Assembly: GCF_033954835.1 (NCBI RefSeq)
Contig: NZ_CP121471.1
Coordinates: 1,054,001 to 1,118,000, forward strand
Direction: 5' to 3'
DNA length: 64,000 nucleotides
From: Thiorhodovibrio frisius
GTDB lineage: Bacteria; Pseudomonadota; Gammaproteobacteria; Chromatiales; Chromatiaceae
Part shown: positions 9,183 to 18,409 of the stretch, one piece after another
Layout of the letters: every line of letters begins with the position of its first letter
Position numbering within the stretch: position 1 is the stretch's first letter
The notes under the pieces: generated by a model
Databases searched by the model: none
The model's input: the letters and a program-made list of their open reading frames with translations, nothing else
Told to the model about the DNA's origin: nothing
Program-made: the position numbers and the translations under genes

Positions 9183-10790
9183 ATGATTGCTCTCCTTGAT
9201 TACGGTGCTGGAAATGTGCGCAGTGTGCGCAATGCCATTGCTGCGCTCGGCTATTCGCTGGCCGACGTTCGCACGCCTGAAGACATTCTGACAGCGGAGC
9301 GGCTGATTTTTCCTGGCGTTGGAGCCTTCGGCCCGGCCATGCAACGCCTGCGCGAATTGGGTTTCGAGGGACCGCTGCGTGAGTATCTGCGCGCAGGGCG
9401 ACCCTTCCTTGGTATCTGCATCGGCTTGCAGTCGTTGTTCGAGGGTAGCGAGGAGTCTCCAGGCGTGGCCGGTCTTGGGCTGATCCCCGGGCTTGTTAAA
9501 CGCTTCGATAACAGCGTTTTATCGGTGCCTCACATGGGCTGGAACGGGCTGCGCCTGCAGCGCGAGTGCGAACTGCTTGAGGACGCTGGCGCACGACGTT
9601 TTTATTTTGTGCATTCCTACTTTGCCGAGCCGGATGCAAGCAACAGGGACTGGGTGTTGGCGGAAACCGACTACGGACGCCCCTTTATCAGCGCTGTGCA
9701 ACGCGGCGAGGTGGCTGCGGTGCAGTTTCACCCGGAAAAAAGCGGTGCGGCTGGGCTCGAAGTATTGCGACGTTTTTTGGCCGGACAGTGCATCCTGGAT
9801 CAGGCGGCTGCTGGGCATGAGCCCGCCGTTGGCTCGCAGAGCGAGCCCACGGCGCTTGCCAAGCGCATTATTGCCTGTCTGGACGTGCGCACGAACGACC
9901 ATGGCGATCTCGTTGTGACCAAGGGCGATCAGTACGACGTGCGTGAGCAGGGTGAGGTGCGCAATCTCGGCAAACCAGTGGATCTGGCCAAGCGCTACTA
10001 CGACGAAGGGGCCGACGAGATTACCTTTCTCAACATTACTGCTTTCCGGGATTTTCCGCTGGTCGATCAACCCATGCTCAAGGTGCTCAGGCGCGCTTCG
10101 GAGCAGATTTTTGTCCCCCTCACCATTGGCGGCGGCATCCGCGCCTTCACCGACCAGAACGGGCAGACTTATTCGGCGCTCGGGGTGGCGACCGAGTATT
10201 TCCGCTCTGGGGCCGACAAGGTGTCGATAGGCTCCGAGGCGGTGCTCATTGCCGAGGCCTTCCACGCACGCGGCGGGCATGGCGACGGCAGCAGCGCCAT
10301 TGAGCAGATTGCGCGCGTTTATGGCAATCAGGCGGTGGTGATTTCGGTCGATCCGCGCCGCGTGTATGTCGAGTCACCCGAGGCTAGCAGCCATCACTGC
10401 ATCCAGACCCTCGAGCCTGGGCCTAATGGCGAGGGCTACTGCTGGTTTCAATGCACCATCAAGGGCGGGCGTGAAGGGCGCGATCTTGACGTGCTGCAAT
10501 TGGTGCAGGCCTGCGAGCAACTTGGCGCTGGAGAGATTCTGGTCAACTCCATCGACCGCGACGGCAGTGGTCGCGGCTTCGATCTGGAACTGCTGAAGAT
10601 GGTCCGCGCCGGTGTGCGCATCCCGGTCATCGCTTCAAGCGGCGCCGGCTGCCCCGAGCACTTCACCGCCCTCTTTGCTGCTGTGGATGTTGAAGCCGCG
10701 CTGGCGGCGGGTATTTTTCATCGTCGCGAGGTGCCCATTGCTGCGGTCAAACGCGAGCTGAGTGACCGGGGAGTGAGTATTCGGGCTTGA
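9183..10790 (+). CDS. hisHF: Bifunctional imidazole glycerol phosphate synthase (HisH-HisF fusion, HIS7-like)
   Basis: One 535-residue chain joining both IGP synthase activities. Residues 1-200 are the HisH glutaminase, with the nucleophile in GICIG (Cys79) and the His183/Glu185 pair in FHPEKS. Residues about 223-535 are the HisF cyclase barrel with its two catalytic aspartates at Asp234 (CLDVR) and Asp390 (VDPRR). Together they convert PRFAR plus glutamine into IGP and AICAR in histidine biosynthesis. The cyclase half carries the insertions known from fungal and plant HIS7 (KGDQYDVRE, GGGIRAFTD, GPNGEGYCWFQCTIKGGRE) rather than the shorter bacterial HisF. No other his gene is adjacent; hisB lies 49 kb away. 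Confidence 0.95.
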   Translation: MIALLDYGAGNVRSVRNAIAALGYSLADVRTPEDILTAERLIFPGVGAFGPAMQRLRELGFEGPLREYLRAGRPFLGICIGLQSLFEGSEESPGVAGLGLIPGLVKRFDNSVLSVPHMGWNGLRLQRECELLEDAGARRFYFVHSYFAEPDASNRDWVLAETDYGRPFISAVQRGEVAAVQFHPEKSGAAGLEVLRRFLAGQCILDQAAAGHEPAVGSQSEPTALAKRIIACLDVRTNDHGDLVVTKGDQYDVREQGEVRNLGKPVDLAKRYYDEGADEITFLNITAFRDFPLVDQPMLKVLRRASEQIFVPLTIGGGIRAFTDQNGQTYSALGVATEYFRSGADKVSIGSEAVLIAEAFHARGGHGDGSSAIEQIARVYGNQAVVISVDPRRVYVESPEASSHHCIQTLEPGPNGEGYCWFQCTIKGGREGRDLDVLQLVQACEQLGAGEILVNSIDRDGSGRGFDLELLKMVRAGVRIPVIASSGAGCPEHFTALFAAVDVEAALAAGIFHRREVPIAAVKRELSDRGVSIRA

Positions 10791-10821
10791 TGGTTGTGCC
10801 CGAGATGGATCACCCTACCAA

Positions 10822-10913
10822 CACGCTTCATTTCTCCGGGTTGGCTGGGACCATGAGCGTTACCTTGAAACAGTCGCTTCATTCCTCTGGAGTGGCGGGA
10901 ACATGAGAGTTAG
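10822..10913 (+). repeat. Dispersed 50-bp repeat, tandem copies B1 and B2
   Basis: Two units in tandem downstream of hisHF. The conserved ends ATGAGCGTTA (10853-10862) and ATGAGAGTTA (10903-10912) are exactly 50 bp apart. The terminal TTA of B2 also supplies the TAA stop codon of the PilZ gene on the opposite strand. Confidence 0.75.
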
Positions 10914-11383
10914 GCTGCGTCCTCACTAGCCGCGAGGGGTGCCGTTGCGACAATGTCCGGGCACAGCTTCTCGCACCAGGGACAGCCATGCGTCAGTGCG
11001 CTGGCGATGGTGGCCGATGCCTCGCTTTCATGAAAGCGTATACCTATCTGCCAGCGTCCCTCGACCGGCTCGCTCTCCGTCCAGACCACGGTTGCGCGGC
11101 AGCTGCGGGTTTCTGTCAAGCCGACCTTCTCGCAGCCAAAACTGATCAGCAGTTGCTCATTGAGCGTATAGGGCCGATCTGTCCATACGCGCGCTCCGGT
11201 GGTACTAGCATCCTGCACAATGCCGTCATGGGGCTCCGGACTGGATGGCTCAACGCGCTGCTGCGGATGTTCATCCGTGACCTCAAGACCATGGGCCTCA
11301 GCGGTTGCCAAAGGTTCCAGCCTGATGAGGCAATCGATCTGATTGCGCGGGCTACCACGGTGATCTGCGCCGATGGATGTCAT
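10910..11383 (-). CDS. Small PilZ-domain protein
   Basis: A 157-residue protein with a single PilZ domain. An R-x-x-x-R type start (RGSPRNQIDCLIRL, about residues 9-22) is followed by D-A-S-T-T-G (about 58-63) and a beta-barrel ending WQIGIRFHE. The C-terminal tail contains a CPWCEKLCP cluster (three cysteines near residue 133-140) not found in ordinary PilZ domains; it could bind metal, but this is only a guess. It converges on hisHF with repeat units between. It is presumably a c-di-GMP receptor; output unknown. Confidence 0.7.
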   Translation of the reverse strand: MTSIGADHRGSPRNQIDCLIRLEPLATAEAHGLEVTDEHPQQRVEPSSPEPHDGIVQDASTTGARVWTDRPYTLNEQLLISFGCEKVGLTETRSCRATVVWTESEPVEGRWQIGIRFHESEASATIASALTHGCPWCEKLCPDIVATAPLAASEDAA

Positions 11384-11550
11384 GGGTCAGTCTCAAGTAT
11401 TGCTCAGCCAAGCCTGGCTGCGAATCTCGCTTCTGTGAATGGCCCTGGCCGTGAAGCGAGCATTTGATGTTCAGGGGGCAGCCCTATGCACCTTAGTCTA
11501 ATACGCCAGTCGCCGGCCTGCACTGACCGGGCGGCCCATTGAGGGTCAGT

Positions 11551-13179
11551 CTAGCGAGCTTCCTCGAGCTGAGAGGGTTGGCTTTGATGAAAATAATCCG
11601 CGAGGAAGTCATCGAAGCTGCGCTTGTCTGCGGCTTCGATACGCTCCTGCTTGGCGAGCGACTCCTTGCTTAGAGCATCGAGCTTCTGCCGTGCCGCATC
11701 CGGCAGCTGCTGATGCTGAAACGCCTGGCGGTGAATCTCGCTCAGCCGGCGCGCAAAGGTGGCGAAGCCTTCGCCCTGGGCGCGCATCTCTGCGAGCATG
11801 CGCGCTGAGGGGGTGATGTCTGGTTCTCGCACCTTCTTGAGTTGTGCTTGCACGCTGGCCTGATGCGGGCCAGCGGAGCCGCCGTCGAGCAGCGCGGCGA
11901 CATCTTCCATCTGTGTCAGCACACTACGAGCCCAATCGGTCAGGGGCATGGCGTCTGTCTCGCGTTCGAGCTTGAGTCCCGGCTCGCGTCCGCGATGCGC
12001 GGCCGTGACTTCGTTGGCATCGATCGCCCGGCGTTCGCGTGAGTTAATGCGCGGGCTAGAGCGCAACAGGCTGTGGAACATGAAGGTGGCGAGGAAATAG
12101 AGTTGCTCCTCGTCAACACCCAGCGGATGGAAGGCGTTGACATCGACAGAGCGCAGTTCGACATAACGGATGCCACGCCGCCGCAGTGCCAGGGTTGGGC
12201 GTTCCATGCCCTCGGTAATCTGTTTCGGTCGCACCGTGCTGTAATATTCGTTCTCTATCTGCAGCACGTGATCATTGAGTTGTTCATAGCGACCGGCGAC
12301 TTTCACGCCGATGCTCTCGTATTGAGGGCAGGGGGTTTCGATGGCCCAGGTCAGGCTGCGGACATAGGCATCCAGGCTGTCGTAGCTGGCCTTCATGCCG
12401 GTACCTTCTTCCTGGCGATTTTGGTAGCCGATGTCACCCATGCGCAGCGACGTACCGAAGGGGCGGTAGTAGGTGTGGTCGTCAAAAGACTGGAGTTCGT
12501 CTGGTGCGCCTTGCACGAAGCTTTTGCATACCGCTGGCGAGGCGCCAAACAGATAGGGCACCAGCCAGCCGAGACGTTGCAGGTTGCGCACCATGCCCAT
12601 GTACAGGGCGTCGCGGAAGGCGTGCGAATCGCTGCCAGCCTGGTCCTCGAGGTTCTCGTGTTGGCCAAAGGCGTCGTGCAGGACAGGCCAGAGATCCTCG
12701 CGCAGGGAGAAGTTAAAGTGCACCCCGGAGATGACTTGCATCACCCGACCATAGCGGTTGCCGAGCCCGCGGCGGTAGATGGTCTTCATCTGTCCCGCGT
12801 TGGACTCGCCATAGTAGGCCAGTGGGATGGCCGCGTTGCCGCCAATCACACAGGGCATGCTGGTCGCCCACAGGCGCTCGTTGCCGATATGCTGATAGAC
12901 GAACAGATGCAGATTGTTGAGAAACTCAAGCGCCGCAGCCGGCGTTGTAACGGCCGGCGTGACCAGTTCGATCAGGGCCTCGGAGAAGTCGGTGGTGATA
13001 TGGGGATGGGTGAGGGCGGAGCCTAAGGCGGTGGGATGCCGGCTGCGCGCAACTTCCCCATCCGGCGTCACTCGCAGGGCTTCTTTTTCCAGTCCGATCA
13101 GATAAGCCTGGTGCAGCAGGCCGGCGGGAAGGCGCGCGAGGGCGGCAAGCCGCGCATCGAACAGCGAATCCTGGGGCAT
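11551..13179 (-). CDS. gshA: Glutamate-cysteine ligase, GshA type 1
   Basis: A 542-residue proteobacterial GshA, the first and rate-limiting step of glutathione synthesis (glutamate + cysteine + ATP to gamma-glutamylcysteine). The N-terminal GLEKEALRV (about 28-36) holds the metal-binding glutamates. TTDFSEALIELVTP, MPCVIGG and the VISGVHFNFSL segment are family signatures, as is RYVELRSVDVNAF in the C-terminal half. Length fits E. coli GshA (518) with a slightly longer tail. It begins 23 bp after the prc stop codon on the same strand, suggesting co-transcription. Confidence 0.95.
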   Translation of the reverse strand: MPQDSLFDARLAALARLPAGLLHQAYLIGLEKEALRVTPDGEVARSRHPTALGSALTHPHITTDFSEALIELVTPAVTTPAAALEFLNNLHLFVYQHIGNERLWATSMPCVIGGNAAIPLAYYGESNAGQMKTIYRRGLGNRYGRVMQVISGVHFNFSLREDLWPVLHDAFGQHENLEDQAGSDSHAFRDALYMGMVRNLQRLGWLVPYLFGASPAVCKSFVQGAPDELQSFDDHTYYRPFGTSLRMGDIGYQNRQEEGTGMKASYDSLDAYVRSLTWAIETPCPQYESIGVKVAGRYEQLNDHVLQIENEYYSTVRPKQITEGMERPTLALRRRGIRYVELRSVDVNAFHPLGVDEEQLYFLATFMFHSLLRSSPRINSRERRAIDANEVTAAHRGREPGLKLERETDAMPLTDWARSVLTQMEDVAALLDGGSAGPHQASVQAQLKKVREPDITPSARMLAEMRAQGEGFATFARRLSEIHRQAFQHQQLPDAARQKLDALSKESLAKQERIEAADKRSFDDFLADYFHQSQPSQLEEAR

Positions 13180-13202
13180 TGGGTACGCGGTCTCTCCCTA
13201 GC

Positions 13203-15353
13203 CTAATCGCGCATGACTGCGCGCGGGCGCTGCGCGCCGCCCTGCTGCTTGATCAGGTCGGCAAGAATGCGCGCGGCTTCATCGACTTGAATCGCATCGA
13301 TCACTTCTTGCTGCTTTTCGAGTGCCTCCTCATCAATGGGGTCAACATCCTCGTCGACCGGTTCGATGCCACGGCTGCGCAGGAAGTTATTGCGCTCTTC
13401 TTTTAGTGCTTTGTCGCGGCGCTCGGATTCTTGACGACGCTCATCTTCGCGCAGTGAGACCAGATCCCGGTCTTCAATTTCGGACAGCATGCGGCCCTGG
13501 TCAGTCAGCATGCGAAAGCCGGGGTCGCGGGCGGTGCGCTCGGCTGAGCGGGATATTAGCCCGTCGAGATCAACATGGTTGAACTTCTGGTAGTTAGCCG
13601 GGCGGATGCTGCCCCAAGGCAGGGCGTTATCGAGCGAACGTTCGCCATGGTCGTCGCTGTCGTAGCCAAGATTGAACGGGATGTCAGGCTCAACACCCTT
13701 GAGCTGGGTGCTGCCGCCGCTGATGCGGAAAAACTCAGCCATGGTCAGGCGCAGGCGTCCAAGATCGATGTCTGGCACATAGCGATTGAGGTCGATGAGT
13801 GTTTGCACCGTACCCTTGCCGAAGGTGGGCTCGCCGACGACAATGCCGCGGCCGTAGTCCTGGATGGCACCGGCGAAAATCTCTGAAGCTGAAGCGCTGT
13901 TGCGATCAACAATGACCGCAAGCGGCCCTGAGTAAAGGATCTCGGGGTCGGGATCGGTCTCGACTTCAACCTTGCCGAAGGAGTCCTTGACCTGAACAAC
14001 CGGGCCCTCCTCAATGAACAGGCCGGTCAGGGAAGTCGCTTCGGTCAATGAGCCACCGCCGTTGCCGCGCAGATCGATGACGATACCGTCGACTTTTTGT
14101 TCTTTGAGTTCGGCGACAAGTTTGCGCACGTCGCGGGTGGTACTGCGAAAATCCTGCGTGCCACTGGATTCAGCGCGGAAGTCGCGGTAGAAAGCGGGTA
14201 CTTCAATCACTCCGATGCGCAGATCCGGTGCGTTGTCCAGCTTATCAATGACGTAGGACTTGGCAGCCTGGTCCTCAAGCTTGATCTCGTTGCGCACCAG
14301 GGAGACCTCGCGCATGCGTCCACCGCCGGAGATCTCCGCTTTGGGCAGGAGTTGCAGGCGCACCATCGAGCCCTTGGGGCCGCGAATCATGTCGACGACA
14401 TCTTGCAGGCGCCAGCCGACGACGTCCTCGAAGTCGCCATCCACGCCTTGGGCAACGCCGACAATTTTGTCGCCGGTGTTCACCATGCCGGACTGACGCG
14501 CCGGACCACCGGGAATGGTGCGCTGAATCACGGTGTACTCGTTATCCGCGCGCAGCACAGCGCCGATGCCTTCGAGCGAGAGGCGCATGCTGATGTCGAA
14601 ATTCTCCGAGGTACTCGGAGACATGTAGGCCGTATGTGGTTCCAGACTTTGGGTGTAGGCGTTGACAAAGGTCTGGAATACATCGTCGGTATCGAACTGA
14701 TGAATTCGCCGGCGGATGCCCTCGTAGCGTTTGCGCAACTGCTTGCGGATCTCGGTATCGTCCTTGTCGGCCAGTTTGAGCGTGAGGTAATCGTTCTTGA
14801 CCCGCTTGCGCCAGAGATCGTTAAGCTCGGTTTCGGACTGCGGCCAGGGTGCTTCGGCGCGATCAAACTGGTAGGTGTCAGGCTGGCTGAAATCGAAAGG
14901 CTGGTTGAGCAGTCCCAGGGCAAATTCAACCCGGTCATCGACCCGCATGCGGTAAACCCGGAAGATATCGAAGGCTACATCCACCTGACCGAGCGCTAAA
15001 TCATCGTCGAGTTTGCTAGCGCTGGCGAGGAAGCGCTTGACGTCACGGTCGAGAAAAAATGACCGGTTTGGGTCCAACGCCTCGAAATAGTGCTCGAGTG
15101 TATTGGTGGCAAAGGCTGGGCTGAGCTCAAAATCCCGATAATGAAAGCGTTCGAGCACCTTGTTGATGACCACGGCTGTTTTGGTCTGGCGCTCGGTCGG
15201 GAATAGGGTCGCGAGACTGACATCGACGGGGCGGGCCGCTGCATCGAGCGCGCTGCCCAAAGCAAGCAGCATTGCAATCAGCAGCACAAGCGGCGTCTTG
15301 AACAACCGGGTTGACCTCCATTGGAGCGTTGGTCGAAGCACGAACTTTTTCAT
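13203..15353 (-). CDS. prc: Tail-specific protease Prc (carboxy-terminal processing protease, S41)
   Basis: Periplasmic C-terminal processing protease, about 716 residues. The chosen start gives a signal peptide (MKKFVL..., hydrophobic core LVLLIAMLLALGSAL, cleavage after AAA). An in-frame ATG at 15470 would add 39 hydrophilic residues before it and is less likely. Domain order is N-terminal helical domain, PDZ domain (about 230-330), S41 peptidase core with GNGGGS and the Ser/Lys dyad in NSASASEIFAGA and GKGTVQ, then a C-terminal domain rich in Arg/Glu. Prc trims proteins such as PBP3 and degrades tagged periplasmic proteins. Neighbour on the same strand: gshA. Confidence 0.95.
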   Translation of the reverse strand: MKKFVLRPTLQWRSTRLFKTPLVLLIAMLLALGSALDAAARPVDVSLATLFPTERQTKTAVVINKVLERFHYRDFELSPAFATNTLEHYFEALDPNRSFFLDRDVKRFLASASKLDDDLALGQVDVAFDIFRVYRMRVDDRVEFALGLLNQPFDFSQPDTYQFDRAEAPWPQSETELNDLWRKRVKNDYLTLKLADKDDTEIRKQLRKRYEGIRRRIHQFDTDDVFQTFVNAYTQSLEPHTAYMSPSTSENFDISMRLSLEGIGAVLRADNEYTVIQRTIPGGPARQSGMVNTGDKIVGVAQGVDGDFEDVVGWRLQDVVDMIRGPKGSMVRLQLLPKAEISGGGRMREVSLVRNEIKLEDQAAKSYVIDKLDNAPDLRIGVIEVPAFYRDFRAESSGTQDFRSTTRDVRKLVAELKEQKVDGIVIDLRGNGGGSLTEATSLTGLFIEEGPVVQVKDSFGKVEVETDPDPEILYSGPLAVIVDRNSASASEIFAGAIQDYGRGIVVGEPTFGKGTVQTLIDLNRYVPDIDLGRLRLTMAEFFRISGGSTQLKGVEPDIPFNLGYDSDDHGERSLDNALPWGSIRPANYQKFNHVDLDGLISRSAERTARDPGFRMLTDQGRMLSEIEDRDLVSLREDERRQESERRDKALKEERNNFLRSRGIEPVDEDVDPIDEEALEKQQEVIDAIQVDEAARILADLIKQQGGAQRPRAVMRD

Positions 15354-15520
15354 GGGCCGGACTCGTTGTGGCTTGCGGGTCGATGTGTTAGCTGGAGATG
15401 GCAGCTTTTCAGTGCCTGTGCGAGGCAGCTCGCGATGGCTTGAAAACCTGGGGACATCTGTTTGATCCATGCTGATTTTTTAGAGATTAGCGGCAAGCGG
15501 GCAACACTTCAATGGCATCG

Positions 15521-15630
15521 CTGTGAAACAGCGGATTCATTCTCCGGTCCGGGGTGGTCGGTCCGGGCTATGAGCGTTGCCCTGTAATAGCCGCTTTATC
15601 ATCCGGGGTGACTGGGACCATGAGTGTCAG
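15521..15630 (+). repeat. Dispersed 50-bp repeat, tandem copies C1 and C2
   Basis: Two units between nudB and prc, again exactly 50 bp apart (end motifs ATGAGCGTTG at 15570-15579 and ATGAGTGTCA at 15620-15629). C1 contains a small duplication within the GGGGTGG part. C2 is the better match to copies A and D. Confidence 0.75.
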
Positions 15631-15691
15631 CCCGAATGTCACTGGCCGGATGATGATCGTGCTGGGGCGCCTGGCGTCTGATGCTTCAGTG

Positions 15692-16153
15692 TCAGGCGGG
15701 TGCATGGCCGGCGAGTAGGCGCATGGCATCACGGTTGGTCCAGGAACCGGCTAATTCCAGAGCGCCGGCGAGGTCGAGCCATTGATAACGGCTGTGCTCC
15801 TTTGCATTGAGGCGGATCAGGCGGCGGCCCGGCAGGCTAAGCGCGAACCAATACTCGCGGTTAAAGCAGTGGCTTTTGCGGTAGCGCGCGCGCCAGGCGC
15901 GGATGATGGGGAAGAGCCGCGATTGGCGCAGATCAATCAGTTGTGCACTGCCGAGCAGGCCGGTTTCTTCTTCCAGCTCACGCACGGCCGCTTGTCTTGG
16001 GCTTTCGCCGGGGCGCAGACTGCCAGTGACGGATTGCCAGAAATTGCTCGGATTGGTGCGTTGCATCAGCAGAAATTCCCCAGCGCGCGTAAAGACAACC
16101 ACCAGCACCGAGGCTGGGCGCTTGAACTTTGGTTGCTTTGTCTGGCGTGCCAT
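15692..16153 (-). CDS. nudB: Dihydroneopterin triphosphate diphosphatase (Nudix hydrolase NudB)
   Basis: A 153-residue Nudix protein. The Nudix box reads G-x5-E-x7-REUxEExGU as GSLRPGESPRQAAVRELEEE followed by TGL (about residues 47-69). NudB removes pyrophosphate from dihydroneopterin triphosphate in folate synthesis. The assignment rests on family resemblance (NPSNFWQSVTGSL, SHCFNREYWFAL) and on position directly after aspS, as in E. coli. The start at 16153 (MARQTKQPKFKRP) is preferred over 16189. Confidence 0.9.
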   Translation of the reverse strand: MARQTKQPKFKRPASVLVVVFTRAGEFLLMQRTNPSNFWQSVTGSLRPGESPRQAAVRELEEETGLLGSAQLIDLRQSRLFPIIRAWRARYRKSHCFNREYWFALSLPGRRLIRLNAKEHSRYQWLDLAGALELAGSWTNRDAMRLLAGHAPA

Positions 16154-16270
16154 GGCTGCGTTGCTCTGGTTGATTGTTTTGGCCAACAATATTCTGGTGG
16201 AGGTGAATTAGTTTGTCTTGTCAGCACGTGACTGGGTTTACCACCAGACCCGACATCATTCCAGCCCGCC

Positions 16271-18049
16271 TCAGCTGGTCGCGCGCAGGCGCAGCGCCAG
16301 CTCCTTAAGCTGCGCCTGATCGACCGCAGCCGGCGCACCGGTCAGCGGGCAGGCTGCGGCCTGGGTTTTCGGGAAGGCCATTACGTCGCGAATCGAGGGG
16401 CTTGCGGTCATCAGCATCACCAGCCGATCGAGCCCGAAGGCGATGCCGCCATGCGGCGGGCAGCCGAATTTGAGCGCCGTGAGCAGGAAGCCGAAGCGAT
16501 CATTGGCGTCCTCCTCGCTGATTTGCAGCAGCTCAAAAATCCGCCGCTGCACCTCCTCGCGATGGATACGGATGGAGCCGCCGCCAAGCTCGGTGCCGTT
16601 GAGCACCAGATCGTAAGCGCGCGACTTGCAAGCCCCAGGGTTGCTGGCGAGCAGCTCGAGCTGATCCTCGCCGGGCGCCGTGAAGGGATGATGCAGCGCC
16701 TGCCAGCGGTCGGTCTTTTCATCCCGCTCGAACATCGGGAAGTCGACCACCCAGACCGGACGCCAGGCATCCTCGGCCAGGCCGCGCTCATGGCCGAGCT
16801 TGACGCGCAGCGCGCCGAGAGCTTCGTTGACCACACGCGTCTTGTCGGCACCGAAGAAGATCAGGTCGCCATCGACCGCGCCGGTGCGCTCCATTACGCC
16901 GTCAACAGCCGCGTCGGGTAGGTTCTTGAGGATCGGCGACTGCAAGCCCTCGCGGCCCTTGGTTGCCCAGTCATTCACCTTAATGTACGCCAGACCTCGG
17001 GCGCCAAAGATGCCAACATACTTGGTGTACTCGTCGATCTCCTTGCGCGAGAGCTTGGCGCCCTCCGGCACCCGCAGCGCAGCGACTCTGCCGTTGGGGT
17101 CGTTGGCCGGGCCGGCAAAGACCTTGAAGTCGACGTCCTGCATCAGATCTTTGACATCGACCAGCTCCAACGGCACGCGCAGATCGGGCCGGTCGGAGCC
17201 ATAGCGCTGCATCGCCTCGTCATAGGTGAGGCGGGGGAAAGGATCGGGCAGCTCGACGCTGAGCACCTCGCGGAACAGCTCACGAATCATGCGCTCCATC
17301 AGGGCGGTCAGCTCGGCCTCGTCGATGAAGGACGCCTCGATATCGAGCTGAGTGAATTCCGGCTGACGATCAGCGCGCAGGTCTTCATCGCGGAAGCAAC
17401 GCGCAATCTGATAGTAGCGATCCATGCCCGACATCATCAGCAACTGCTTGAACAGCTGCGGCGACTGCGGCAGGGCATAGAACTCGCCCGGATGCACCCG
17501 GCTTGGCACCAGGTAATCGCGCGCGCCCTCGGGCGTGGACTTGGTGAGGATGGGCGTTTCGATGTCCAGAAAGCCCTGATCATCCAGAAATCGCCGCAGG
17601 GTGCTGGTGACCTGAGCGCGGGTGCGCAGCCGCTGCTGCATCTCCGGGCGGCGCAGATCGAGATAGCGATAGCGCAGGCGCAACTCCTCGTTGACGTCCG
17701 CGTGGTATTCATCAAGCTGAATCGGCGGGGTTTCCGATGCGTTTAACACCTCAAGCCCGGTGGCCAGGACCTCGATCTCCCCGGTTGGCATCTCGGGGTT
17801 GACAGTGCCCTCGGGCCGGTGCCGCACCCGCCCCTCAACCCGCAGCACATACTCGCTGCGAATCCGCTCGGCCTGGGTGAATATCTCGGCGCGATCCGGA
17901 TCGAAGACCACCTGGACCAAGCCGCTGCGATCACGCAGATCGACGAAAATCACCCCGCCATGATCGCGCCGGCGATGCACCCAGCCGCATAGCTCGATGG
18001 TCTGATCGATAAATCCAGTGTCAATGGTGCCGCAATAATGGCTGCGCAT
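16271..18049 (-). CDS. aspS: Aspartyl-tRNA synthetase
   Basis: A 592-residue bacterial-type class II AspRS, which charges tRNA-Asp in the cytoplasm. The N-terminal OB-fold anticodon-binding domain is about residues 1-105 ([20 protein letters not shown]). Motif 2 is [19 protein letters not shown]; the bacterial GAD insertion domain spans about 280-420; motif 3 is [13 protein letters not shown] near the end. The start at 18049 (MRSHYCG) matches homologs; an upstream ATG at 18106 would add 19 atypical residues. It precedes nudB by about 120 bp on the same strand. Certain. Confidence 0.97.
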   Translation of the reverse strand: MRSHYCGTIDTGFIDQTIELCGWVHRRRDHGGVIFVDLRDRSGLVQVVFDPDRAEIFTQAERIRSEYVLRVEGRVRHRPEGTVNPEMPTGEIEVLATGLEVLNASETPPIQLDEYHADVNEELRLRYRYLDLRRPEMQQRLRTRAQVTSTLRRFLDDQGFLDIETPILTKSTPEGARDYLVPSRVHPGEFYALPQSPQLFKQLLMMSGMDRYYQIARCFRDEDLRADRQPEFTQLDIEASFIDEAELTALMERMIRELFREVLSVELPDPFPRLTYDEAMQRYGSDRPDLRVPLELVDVKDLMQDVDFKVFAGPANDPNGRVAALRVPEGAKLSRKEIDEYTKYVGIFGARGLAYIKVNDWATKGREGLQSPILKNLPDAAVDGVMERTGAVDGDLIFFGADKTRVVNEALGALRVKLGHERGLAEDAWRPVWVVDFPMFERDEKTDRWQALHHPFTAPGEDQLELLASNPGACKSRAYDLVLNGTELGGGSIRIHREEVQRRIFELLQISEEDANDRFGFLLTALKFGCPPHGGIAFGLDRLVMLMTASPSIRDVMAFPKTQAAACPLTGAPAAVDQAQLKELALRLRATS

Positions 18050-18409
18050 GGCGTTCGAGTCCTCGAGTCCCTGTTCCCGGTCGCAAATGAGATCATCTCC
18101 CGCCAAAAAAGTTACGCCTTAAAGCGGCGAGTTAGGCTGCTTCGAGCGGCATTGACGAGGCGTTCAGGAAAACAGGCTAGCTTAGCCGGTGGCGGCGCAT
18201 CCGACAAGAAGTAGAGCAGCCCATTTGAGTGAAAAGGCTGCGGAGAAATGCACTGGCGGAAGCTGGCAGCGCAGAAATTACCGGGCAGAATTATCTGGCA
18301 GAAGTCTCCGATAGCATCGCCCGTGGTTTTCGGCTTTGTTGGATTACTGCATTTCGGCCCGACATCCGCTGTATCATAGTGCATTCACCTCAGAGTCGCG
18401 CCCAAAACA
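18050..18409. other. Divergent intergenic region aspS / chemoreceptor
   Basis: 360 bp presumably holding both promoters. A 90-codon open frame on the minus strand (18112-18384) has no family resemblance or ribosome binding site and is judged spurious. No strong hairpin or flagellar-type (sigma-28) promoter was seen. Confidence 0.4.

Noticed and set aside
10822-15630. Tandem 50-bp units as a possible CRISPR array
   Set aside because: Only two units per site, the whole 50 bp is conserved with no variable spacers, and no cas gene is present.
18112-18384. 90-codon minus-strand frame upstream of aspS
   Set aside because: No ribosome binding site, no recognisable domain, and it occupies the expected promoter region.
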